From Cannabis sativa (taxonomy: Eukaryota > Streptophyta > Magnoliopsida > Rosales > Cannabaceae), in the NCBI RefSeq assembly GCF_029168945.1, contig NC_083603.1, positions 6,448,001-6,512,000 on the forward strand: a stretch of 64,000 nt of DNA, read 5' to 3'. Position numbers and translations under genes: made by a program. Each line of letters begins with the position of its first letter. The stretch's first letter is position 1. The notes under the pieces are model-generated. The model was not told the DNA's origin. It ran no database searches and saw only the letters and a program-made list of their open reading frames with translations. Below are positions 35,971 to 46,466 of this stretch, in pieces.

Positions 35971-36287
35971 AGGGTTCTTTCTCATATTTCTCTCTTAATC
36001 TCGTCTAGGGTTTAAGATGCTTCCATGGGTGTCGCCGACTGGATCTGTGCTGGTGGCGCCCGAGAGCCTTGCTTTTGGCTATCTTCGAGCTAAGGTGGAG
36101 GTCCCCTCTAGTGGGTTTCGACGATGGTCGGTTTTATTAGGTGTCGAATCCTTGGGGCTGGTTCCGTGGTGCCTGAGTTTTCAAGCGAGTAGTTGCTGAT
36201 CATGGTGGTTGGGTATCTTTGTTGAACTTTAGTTGGGGGTCAGGGATGACTCTTCCTCCTGGGTCGCAAGGTGGCAATGGTGGTAGG

Positions 36288-36479
36288 CAGGGCCGACCTT
36301 GAAATTTTGTGGGCCATAGGGAAAAAAATATTTTTTGGCCCATTTAGAAAAAAATATGGTATTTTTCAAAATTGATAAAAAAATGTGTAATTTTAAAAGG
36401 GGACAAATTTTTTTTTGGCCACCAAGCTAGGTGGGCCCTAGGCACAGGCCTAGCCCGCCTATGCTCAGGGCCGGCCCTG
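36288..36479. mobile_element. complete 192-bp hAT MITE
   Basis: It begins CAGGGCCGACCTTGA and ends CTCAGGGCCGGCCCTG, so the termini are inverted repeats of CAGGGCCG. The 8-base duplication GTGGTAGG is exact on both sides (36280-36287, 36480-36487). No coding capacity. It gives the family name for the end fragment at 4325-4382. Confidence 0.92.
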
Positions 36480-36495
36480 GTGGTAGGCTTCTTAT

Positions 36496-36604
<109 letters not shown>

Positions 36605-37202
36605 GATTTTGGGGATAGAGTTTTGCAATGTCCCTTTTTAAGCATGAGCTTGGGCTTTAGAGTTGTATTTTCTTCCAATTTTTTTAAATCTCGGTGGGTT
36701 CCCTTGGATTGCTATTTGGGTGTTCTGGCTCTAATACACAATTGCTCGTGTTGAGCTCTCGGGGTTTTATGGATGTAGAGGGAGGGGGACTCGAGTTCTA
36801 CCCAAACAGATGCTTCCCTTGTTCCGTCTTCTTCACCATTGGAGGCTGAGTTTGGACTTTTCTCGTAGGAAGATGCACTTCTTTACTTTTGGTCTGCTTG
36901 TTTGGGGCTTTTGTGTGGCCTTTTGTGCATTTGGGGAAGGTCTTTGAAGTCGTTCTATTTCTTTTATTTGTTTGACTTATATTTTTGAGTTTTTTCAGTG
37001 TTGTGCACCCTATGTCCTTAGTGTTGTTAGCGTTAGGCCTTTTTTTGAAGGGTTTTGTACCTTTAAATGCTCTTGCGTAAGCCTTGAGCTCTTTGCTCCT
37101 TTTATTATCGGCGTGGTTGGCCAACAGTTGATCATCTCCTAGTGAAATTTGTGCGGTTCTTTTTCCGCATGACTTGAGCTTTATCCCTTTGAAGTTCACC
37201 AT

Positions 37203-38075
37203 TCAAAAATCCTTAAAATATAAGTTAATATATTACGAGACTACTTACTTTACATCATTATTCTAACGTTTATTAATATCATATGTTTGATAAATCTAGA
37301 TTTTTTTTAACTAATCAAAAGTTTTATTAAATAAAAAATAAAATTTTGGTGATCACATAAAAATACTTTTTTATAAACTTAAAAATCCAAAACATTGCAA
37401 GTTCATGATACCCCACAACTTTGCTCTTTCTTTTTTCCATTAGCGCACACATATACTTTTGAGAGAAAGGAAATAAAGTTTTTAGACAAAATATTTTGAG
37501 ACTTGTTCAAGTCTTTGCTTTTTCTTTCTTCCATTAGTGTACACACATATGTATATATATTCGATGGAATATTGTCTTTGAAAATTACATACAAATAAAC
37601 AATACAATTTACGTAGTTCAATAATTGAATTTATCTAGTTCACAAATCAATATTATTTATGAAAATTCTTCATACAATTTTGGCAAAAATTTAGTACAAG
37701 CAGTGAACTTGATACCCCTTCTTTCTTGTTCCTATTTATAAACCTTAGAAATGGTTACTAATCTTTAAGTGAGATTGCGGGTTCATGTGTTCTAATGCCC
37801 ACATTTTACATTCTTAAGGTAATACAAATATTGCGGAAAATAAAACTTTGAGAGAAAATATAAAAAAAAATATAGAATTGAAAATTACCCAATGAATACA
37901 AGTAGTGTACAAAGCACTAATTTATACAGAAGGGGAGAAGAGAAGAGGCTAACAAACTAAGGGTAAGAAAGGGAAATAAAGAACCAACTAACCTACCTAC
38001 CTTAACTATCTAACTAGTTGTCACTTAACAAATATAACAACCATGAATACAAGATACAAAATTCTATTATAATTT
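37203..38075. other. AT-rich; right part is probably a copia 3' LTR
   Basis: 37203-37840 shows nothing definite. The right part lies just left of the purine tract and RNase H remnant of the minus-strand copia fragment (38076 on), so it should be its 3' LTR, but its outer end could not be fixed. Confidence 0.35.
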
Positions 38076-38935
38076 TGTTACCCCCTCTCCCCTCAAGGTG
38101 GACTATATATCATATATAGACATCTTGGTAGTATGGGATGAAAGAGTGGAGGAAGGCAAAGGTTTGGTGAAAGCATCAACAATCTAGAGAGAACTAGCTA
38201 CCAGAATGAGGCGTATGGTGGATTTTTTACTTTTGTCTCAGATGAAGTGAAAGTCTAGTTCAATGTGTTTGGTGCGTTCATGGAAGGTGGGGTTGTTGGC
38301 AATGTGAATGTCGGAGAGATTGTCATAGTAGATGAATGATGAGGTGTCTGTGATCTCCCTACTAGTTGCAGCCTAGACATGGTACTCTGCTTCAGTGGAG
38401 CTTTTGGAGATGGTAGGTTGTTTCTTGCTGTTTTAGGAGATGATATAGTCACCTACAAATATGCAAGAGCCTATGGTCGAAGGCCTAGTGACAGGGCAGG
38501 AGGCCCAATCTGAACCTGAGAAGCCATGAATATGCCATGCAAGGATAATTTTGTTGAGTAGAGGAGTCCCTCTCCTAGATTGCCTTTCAAATAATGAAGT
38601 AGGTGATGTAGTGCTTGCATATGTGGTGTCCAAAAACTGGCTAAGAGTGTTGAAAACATAGGTGATGTCTAGTCTTGATAGGGTGAGATACAGTAATCGT
38701 CCTATGAGTTGACGATATGAGGAAGGCTCTTCAAGAGGAGCGCCTTGTTGGTCATCTAGCTTGATACGAGGGTCCATTGGAATTTTTGCTGGTTTCTTCT
38801 CGCATAGCATGTGCCTTCTAGGAGCTAAGTAGTGTATTTGTGTTGTGAGCGACAGAGACCCTCTAGTGCATGAGCAATTTCAAAATCCAAAAAGTACTTC
38901 AGTGGCCCAATAGTCATGAATTTGAGATGTTTTTG
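38076..38935 (-). pseudogene. copia RT end and RNase H remnant
   Basis: The minus-strand purine tract GGGGAGAGGGGG at about 38080-38093 marks the 3' end. Reading leftward from 38810: SYRQLIGRLLYLTLSRLDITY, the LLHYLKGN block, SGSDWASCPVTRPSTIGSCIFVGDYI, then frame changes through the KHIELDFHFI region near 38240. Upstream of 38810 are weak RT traces (to about 38935). 5' truncated. Confidence 0.82.
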
Positions 38936-39029
38936 TAAGGAACTTTACCAGTTCTTTGACAGCGATCACATGCCTTGAAATGTTACTCATGTCTAGAGGT
39001 GTAATATTGGCAGCCAAGAAATTCACATA

Positions 39030-40610
39030 GTCTGCAAATCATGGCACTAATAAGCTTTCCCTTAAACGAAAAAGTTGTTCATCAAGAAACTCTTCATTTA
39101 TTTGCACCTCTTTCGTGTTCTGGCTCTCCTCTATTTCCAATCTTGACAAATGATGATCAACCACTAAATTCTTTGTGCCCTTCTTATCTTTTATTTCCAT
39201 ATCAAATTCTTAAAAAAGAAGAACCCATCGACTTAACCTCGGCTTTGCATCTTTCTTAGTCATCATGTACTTGATTGCCGAATGGTTTGTATAAACAATC
39301 ACCTTGTTCTCGATCAAGAAGGGTTGAAACCAACATCTTCTTTTCAGTAGTGGCATAATTCAAATGATCATTATTCAAGGTTCTACTAGCATAGTAGATG
39401 GTACGAAAAATCTTGTCAATTTGTTAATCCAACACAACTCCAATGACATAATCACTTGCATCACACATAATCTCGAATGGCAACTCCCAGTTCCGTGTAG
39501 TGACATTTGGTGCTGAAATCAATTTCTCCTTTAGAGTTTGAAAAGCTTTCAAACACTCATTCCCAAACTCAAAAGGAACTCCATTCACAAGTATATTAGA
39601 TAGGGGCTTAGAGATCTTTGAAAAATCTTTAATGAATCTCTGGTAAAACCCAGCATGTCCCAAGAAACTACAAACTCCCTTGACTGATACTGAAGGGGTA
39701 CGTTCTCAATTATCGACACCTTGTCAACCTCAATGCCTTCTTTTGAGATCTTATGACCCAACACAATCCCCTCCTTCACCATAAAATGACACTGCTCCCA
39801 ACTCAGCACTAAGTTAGACTTTTCACATCTAATCAATTTTCCAAGTTACTCAAACAGTGATCAAAAAACGAACCAAACACAGAGAAATAATCCATGAACA
39901 CCACGATGCAATTCTCAATTAAATCAGAGAAAATAGCCATCATACACCGCTGAGATGTTACTAGAGCATTACATAACCCAAATGACATTCTTCAGAAAGC
40001 AAAAGTGCCATATGGACATGTAAATGTCGTCTTCTCTTAGTCTTCTGGTGCAATAGCTATTTAATGATACCCTGAATAGCCATCTAAGAAACAGTAGTAC
40101 TCTTGGCCCGCCAATCTATCCAAAATCTGATCAATAAAGGGGGAGATGAAAGTGCTTTTTCCTTGTGGCTTTGTTGAGCTTCTGATAGTCCATACAAATT
40201 CTCCACCCAATTACAGTTCTGGTTGGAATCAACTCATTCTTTTCATTCTTCACCACCGTCATCCCTCATTTCTTAGGCACAACTTCGACTGGACTTACCC
40301 ACTTACTATCTCAAATTGGATAAGCCACCCCAGCATTCAACCACTTCAACACTTCCTTTCTCACTACTTCCTTCATGGGCAGATTTAGTCTTCTTTGTGC
40401 ATTAATGGTCGATTTGACTCCTTCTTCTAGTAAAATTCTATGCATTACAGTTGAGATGTTGATCCCCTTGATGTCGGCCAATGTCCATCCAATGGCTCTC
40501 ATATGCTTCCTCAATACCCTCAACAACTTTTTTGTTTCCACCATAAATAGAGAAACTCGCACAATAACAAGAAGTGTCTTATTCTCACCCAAAAACTCAT
40601 ACCTCTAGTT
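39030..40610 (-). pseudogene. Athila-type gypsy RT/RNase H remnant
   Basis: On the minus strand, 40592-40311 holds the start of RT (EGVKSTINAQRRLNLPMKEVVRKEVLKWL cut into two words: EGVKSTINAQRRLN and MKEVVRKEVLKWL). Then come the WRICMDYQKLNKAT region near 40200, HKISKEGIEVDK at about 39750, GFYQRFIKDFSKI at 39640, and the RNase H start FEIMCDASDYVIGVVLD. Many stops; no LTRs. It is separate from the Athila-like element at 42220, which lacks exactly these domains, and is in the opposite orientation. Confidence 0.8.
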
Positions 40611-40639
40611 GTCAGGAATTGCATTTTTAAATGTTCTGA

Positions 40640-40857
40640 ACTTAATTATGTATTTCGTAATATTATTTTAATGGCATTTCTTGTAATATTTAAAAAAAAA
40701 ATCCCCAATTGTATAAGTGATTATGCCATAATTTTATAATTCATATTAGCTAGCAAAAAGTTTATTAACTCATATTTTTGTTTAAACTGCTGGTTTATTA
40801 TCATAAACTAGTTTATAAAAATACACACATGACGTCCCTAAGGGTTAGGGCGTTACA
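40640..40857 (+). mobile_element. LTR-end fragment of a Tekay-like element
   Basis: The complement of 40820-40857 starts TGTAACGCCC and continues with AGGGACGTCATGTGTG. This parallels the LTR start at 17286 (TGTAACGCCC, AGGGACGCCACGTGTG). The rest is diverged and the far end is not defined. It is either a solo LTR fragment or a related family. Confidence 0.5.
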
Positions 40858-41699
40858 CAACCTCACCTCAATCACAATATGAATATGTATTTTTTATTAC
40901 AAGAAAACTCACTCTAGAAATGTGATAATACAATAAAAAAACCTAGAGTGATTTGCAAGCACACTTAGAAAAAATAAATATAAATTTTGGCTCATAGTGT
41001 GTGAAATGTGTTTGGATGAATTAAAACTTTAGGAGCTCCTTAATTCACTTGAAAATGTTTGGCATAGGTAATAAATGCTTAACCAACATCTTATTTTGAG
41101 TGAAAAATAAGTTTATATAGTGTAGGAACAAAAATTAACCGTTTATAGCTATTAACACGTTTTTCAAAACGAAATACTGAGAAAAACGACTTGCAGTTTT
41201 TAAACTCTCTACCATTTCTATGAAAAATGGTAGGTCGAAAGTAGGGTATGGACAAAAATTTAATTTTTCAACATAAAACACTTATAACTTTTTACTCGCT
41301 TATCCGATTTCAAAAATTTCAATTGCATTTTTTTAGTTAAATGATACGTGATCTTAAAGATGATTTTAAAAGAATTTAGTCATCCTTTTTATGAAATAAT
41401 TTATTGCACAAATTAGTGAGTCAAACTTTGAACTTATAAAATTTTAAGTATAAACTTGTAAATCACTGTATAAGACTAGAAAATGTGAATAAACATAGAA
41501 TCTTATCTTGAGTTTATTGAGTCTTGAGGTTCACTTAGGGTGACTTTCAAGAATTTTGGTAAAATTACAATTTTTCTATCAGAGTCATTTTGCCTCAAAA
41601 GCTTAATTTTTTTTAGTTCTTGCTACAAAATTAAAAAATCATTAGTAACAAATAATAATTAAATATTAACAATCATCAAAACAATGAGATATACGAATT
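40858..41699. other. AT-rich intergenic, nothing recognised
   Basis: No coding frame, no inverted repeat and no transposon end could be supported. Confidence 0.4.
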
Positions 41700-42082
41700 T
41701 GGGTTAATAATATTGTGGTTGGCTTTATCTCTTCCTCTAGCGGGTGTTGCCATTCCACTTTAGCTGAGGCTGTAGCTCTTAATTTTGCACTCTAATAGTG
41801 TGTTAACATCAGGATGCTGATTGCTATTATAGAAACTAACTCGAAGATGGTAGTGGATAAAATTAAAAGTGCCAAAAAGAATCTTTCTGTATTGTTAGAC
41901 ATTGTAGTTGATGTTTGTAACTCTTTATTTGAATTCTCTAAGATCACTATTAGGCATGTACCTAAACAATGTAATGTTAGTTTTCATACTTGAGCTAAAA
42001 AAGCTTTAGAGCTTGATTAGGAGTTAGTGTAGAATGATAATTATCTTATTCAATGAAGGTACCTTCTAGTCAAAAAAAAAAA
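41700..42082 (+). mobile_element. 3' end of a LINE with poly(A)
   Basis: Plus-strand RNase H-like remnant: ALNFAL, then MLIAIIETNSKMVVDKI, VCNSLFEFSKITIRHVPKQCN, and a poly(A) run at 42072-42082. It is 5' truncated and has stops. Orientation is opposite to the large LINE at 15958-29990. Confidence 0.75.
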
Positions 42083-42219
42083 TATATGTAAACAAATAAG
42101 TTTAATTAGGATTTTTATTCTCTAAATTTTCATATATATATCAAATCATGTTTTTTTGAACTTTTCTGGCTGTTAAAAATTCTTCTGGAACCATCGAGAT
42201 TGTTAGATTTAAAGATTTT

Positions 42220-43751
42220 TGATAACTCTAAGATTTAGAGTTATTTTCATATCTTTAAGCTTGAATTTAATGTGAATTGTGGAGCAATTAGTGTCTAACC
42301 TATGTAATTGTGTTTAGTTTGTTGTGTCTTTGTAATAAATAGAAGTGTGTGTGTTAGTAAGTGTTAGATGGACTTATGTTGTTGTTTTTATGTGTTTTAA
42401 GCAGAAAAAAAATACAAGAATAGGTATTTGGAAATGTTTGGGACAAGGAGAAAAAGGAGCAGAAAAATGATTATTGCTGACTGGCATTGCTATAGCAATC
42501 ATCGCGTAGCAATTTGTCAGCCCAGTAAGTTTATTTTGGCAGATAGTCCAGCTGGCTTTAATGAAAAGAAAAACGAGCTGAGGTGGCGGAATTTGGCTAT
42601 TGACTCAACAAACATGTGGAAAATGAAGGACAAGTGGGTGATGATTGGGATTTCCAATTAGGGTAAGCTTTGGTACCCTAATTGGGGGGCAAAAAGAAAA
42701 AGAGGAAGGACATAGAATATGATGGTGGCTGCACTTTGAATGGAGGGTACGAAAATTACAGCAGAAAATATCTAAGTACAGAGAAAAAAAGAGTACAAAG
42801 AAAGAAGAAGAAGATTGAGAAGAAGGAGAAGAAGGCAACCTACAAAGAGAGGACTTGAGCTTCAAACTCATTTCCCTTGCTCTCCTCTTCATTTTGTATC
42901 ATTTCCTTCTCTCTAGTTTTCTTTTTAACTCCATGAACAATTTATTTTCTGGTTTGTTGTTTTTAATTTCAGCTATGAACTAAACTCTTTGAGATTTGGG
43001 TGGTTATGAACCCTTGTATGGACTAGTGTTTTGATTTTGCAATGATGAAGTAATCTTGTCTTAGTTCAATTAGTTGTGATGAAATGTTGATTGAATGTTA
43101 ATTTTTGGCCATTTTTAACATTTACCAAGCTAGATCTTACTTGGAAAAGCAAGACCTAGTTGAACCCCTCTAATTGATGCATGATTTTTACCTTTTCTTT
43201 TAGGTATTAATTAGTAGTGAAATAGGAATATTTTGCTACCATGCATAACTAAAGATTTGATGCTTTATTAGGCTATTTGTGATCTAAACTGATGTAGGAA
43301 TGCATTGTGAGATTGTGAATGGTTTATTGCAAGTTTTGGAAAAAGCTTGCTGTTTTTTTTTTTTTAAATCTGCTAACTCTGCTAGGATTGCTGAGTCATT
43401 GCTGGGTCATTGCTGTATCAACTGGGACATACAAGTGGAAATTAATCACCCAAGTCTATTTTCCAAATCTGAAATTACCACCACTTTAATCACTTTTAGT
43501 TTCTTATTTTTAGATTATTTAGTTTAAAAAGTTATTTCTCAAGTTTAGAATCAAGGCTACAAATTTTTCTCATGAATTAATGTGTGACTTTATTTTATTT
43601 TTATTTGAAATTCTTGGAATTACTTTTAGTTGATTTAACATTATTTAGTAAAAAGTCCATGTGGAGATGAACTTTGATTACTTATCATTGTATTACTTGT
43701 TTGTGATTGTGTACACTTGCGCAATTATAAAGCAATAAAATTTTCACAACA
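42220..43751 (+). repeat. 5' LTR of the Athila-like element (1532 bp)
   Basis: Full-length LTR. 42440-43497 is absent from the 3' LTR; otherwise the two match closely. Confidence 0.88.
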
Positions 43752-43757
43752 AGTTTT

Positions 43758-43775
43758 TGGCGCCGTTGCCGGGGA
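43758..43775 (+). other. Athila primer binding site
   Basis: TGGCGCCGTTGCCGGGGA, six bases after the LTR end. This sequence is the characteristic primer site of Athila-type plant gypsy elements. Confidence 0.88.
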
Positions 43776-44597
43776 CTTTAAGTTCTAAATTTTGTTTTAT
43801 CAACTAATTGACATTCTAAGAATTTTTGTGCTTTTAATCTTGTTGGTTTGTCTTTGAAATCTCAGGTATCTATAGTGTATGAACCAACAAGAGGACTTTG
43901 AACTTGCTCCTATTGATCCCGAGATTGAACGCACATTCCGAAGAAGGAGAAGGGTTCAAAAGGCTAAGGGCCGAGACATCATGGCTGAGAATTTTGATGA
44001 TGAGGGGATTGCTCAACAAATTGTTAATCCCATCATATTGGCAGATGATCGAGCAAGGGCTATAAGGGAGTATGCAGCCCCCATGTTTAATGAGCTCAAT
44101 CCAGGCATTGTGAGGCCTGAAATACAAGCACCGCAGTTTGAGCTCAAGCCAGTGATGTTTCAAATGCTCCAAACTGTGGGGCAATTCAGCGGGATGCCAA
44201 CTGAAGATCCTCACCTCCATCTCCGTTCATTCTTGGAGGTGAGTGATTCTTTCAAGATCCAAGGAGTAAGTGAAGAGGTGTTAAGGTTGAAGCTATTCCC
44301 ATTCTCACTACGGGACCGAGCTAGATCATGGCTCAACACTTTGCCGCCTGATTCTGTGACCAATTAGAATGACCTTGCTGAGAAGTTTTTGAGGAAATAC
44401 TTTCCTCCTACTAGAAATACAAAATTCAGAAGTGAGATCATGTCTTTTCAGCAACTTGAAGATGAGTCTACAAGTGATGCATGGGAGAGGTTTAAGGAAC
44501 TTTTGCGAAAGTTTCCACATCATGGCATTCCACATTGCATTCAGATGGAGACTTTTTATAATGGCTTGAATGCAGCTTCTCGAATGGTGTTAGATGC

Positions 44598-45379
44598 TGT
44601 TGACCGAGGTTTTCGGCAACTAATAAAATATGAATATAATAATGAGCTGTAAGAAAGCGAGATGAAGACTTTTTACGTGGTTGGGGCGTTAATGAGCCTT
44701 AGTCCACGAGCCACTGCTATTAATGGATATCTTTAATACAGATTTTACACTTGGGAGAATGTTTCTCTCTTTAATACAAAGAATGTTCTTGGTGAGTTTT
44801 TTCTCTCTTTGCTCTTTTGCAACCAAGATTCTTCGACCCCATTAAATGAGCTTTGAGGGGGTATTTATAGTGTTTTGGTGGGGTAATCCCTAGAATTGTT
44901 CTTACATATGTGTCTGTAAGTATCCATAAAGTTGGGCATTTCCGATGAATATACCATGGGTGATGCATGGTCAAATCCCTAGGTGCTGTAGGGTTTTTAT
45001 GGAGAATGTCCTTTTTGTCTTATGATTGACGTGACTCTTCGCAGAGTAGCCGTCGCTAGACTTAAATGATCATTACTGTAGCGCTGCTGTTTGGGGGTTG
45101 TGCCGTCAGACTTTATTGCGTGTTACAGTCCCAACACGCTTCCTCCCATGCAGCATTAAATGCGACTTGATTTCTCGGGAGAGACCTGACACATCCCGGA
45201 GTGCCTTTAAGCTATGCTCGCTTCCGGGAGTACCTTGTACTCCGGGTACATCTTCCGGGACCCATGCGAATAATGCTTCCTGGTGTCATACAAGGACTTA
45301 GCAGTTTCTTCTCAAATAATTTGATCCACGTGTCCCCTCTTGACTGGTCCACGTATATTGGGCGAATTACGGAGCAACA
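44598..45379 (-). repeat. Tat 3' LTR
   Basis: 782 bp. The minus-strand TATAAATA at 44862-44869 is the likely LTR promoter box (at 56527-56534 in the partner). The short open frames inside are shared with the other LTR and are not genes. Confidence 0.92.
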
Positions 45380-45391
45380 TTTACCCCCCAA
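45380..45391 (-). other. Tat polypurine tract
   Basis: The minus strand reads CTTGGGGGGTAAA-like sequence directly before the LTR start TGTTGCTCC. A CAAGCCTTG / CAAGGCTTG hairpin (45389-45397 with 45418-45426) overlaps its inner edge. Confidence 0.75.
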
Positions 45392-45812
45392 GCCTTGTTT
45401 ACTTAGTAAAAATAAACCAAGGCTTGTTCAAGTGTTTCCAGTTGACTCCTCATTTCCCCAGCTCGAGCCTCGAGCGCGTGGGGGCACATTAAATGATGTT
45501 ATTTAGTGCGACAATACGTTTGTTCGCAGGAATGTTTCCAGCCGCCCCCTCGGTCTTATGATACGACTTGGGGCGCGTGAAGGTGTGTCTAATAATGGCA
45601 TTAAATGCAGTGATTCACTTTTGCAGAGGTCGATTCGTTTCACGCCCTATGATTGATGCGGCGCATTGATGGTGTCAGGCGGATACTCAAACGTTTGCAT
45701 CGCCTTAATGGTAAATTGATCTAGCCCGTTGATCTTTTGGGAATTCGAATCGTGCGTTTCTCCTGCCGTACGATTGGTAGGTGAAGACGCTTGTTCCTCA
45801 TGCATTTTTGCC

Positions 45813-45819
45813 TATAAAA
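45813..45819 (+). promoter_or_regulatory. candidate TATA box of the antisense gene in Tat
   Basis: TATAAAA in the context GCCTATAAAAGCCACC, 654 bases before the ATG at 46467 and outside the LTR. Transcription start would be near 45845. A 5' UTR intron is likely at 46019-46458 (donor CAACT/GTAAGT; acceptor TTTTTTCAG), leaving a leader of about 180 bases. Confidence 0.6.
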
Positions 45820-46466
45820 GCCACCACCTTTCCTTCATTTCGGTTACTTTCCATTCCTTACCATTTTTGCTCGAATTTCTCAGAGAGAAAAATTCTTCAA
45901 AGTAGCACAAACCGTCTTAACACTTAAACACTTCCTGTAATTTTCCAGTGTTTGGTTTTGCCAGTGCTTCTCAACTCTCGCTCAATCATACCCAGTACCC
46001 CCAGTTCAACAATCAACTGTAAGTTTTTTGCATCTTTAGATAATAACATGCTTACATTTATTTTGTTTGTTTTCTGGGTCCGTACTTAGAGATTTCTGGA
46101 GTGCGAGGGTTTGAGTTCTTCGAGTCCTGCTTTACGTTTTACTGTATTAGCTGTAGAGTCGCCATTGTCATGCCTCTGTCGTAGGCGTACAGTTTTGTTT
46201 GAAGAAGGCCATGTATCCTTCGTTTAGCCATCGCTTAGGGCATAAGAAAACTTTTCCCTTTTCTTCCCCTTTTTGCAAAATCACTTTTACTGTGATTTTA
46301 CCGCACTCGACGCTTGTTCAGGGATTCTCTTTTGAGTTTCCCAGGTGACACGTGTCCGGAGGGGGCCTCTTTCCAGCGGTTAGGGGACCCCCACTCCCTT
46401 TTTTCTCTGATTTAGGGTTTGATATGGGGCCTAACTGCTGGGTTTTTTCTTTTTTCAGAGCATAAC

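Noticed and set aside
45098..45506. Short plus-strand frames beginning at 45098 and 45201 (repeated at 56763 and 56866)
   Set aside because: They are inside the Tat LTRs and have no family or coding character.
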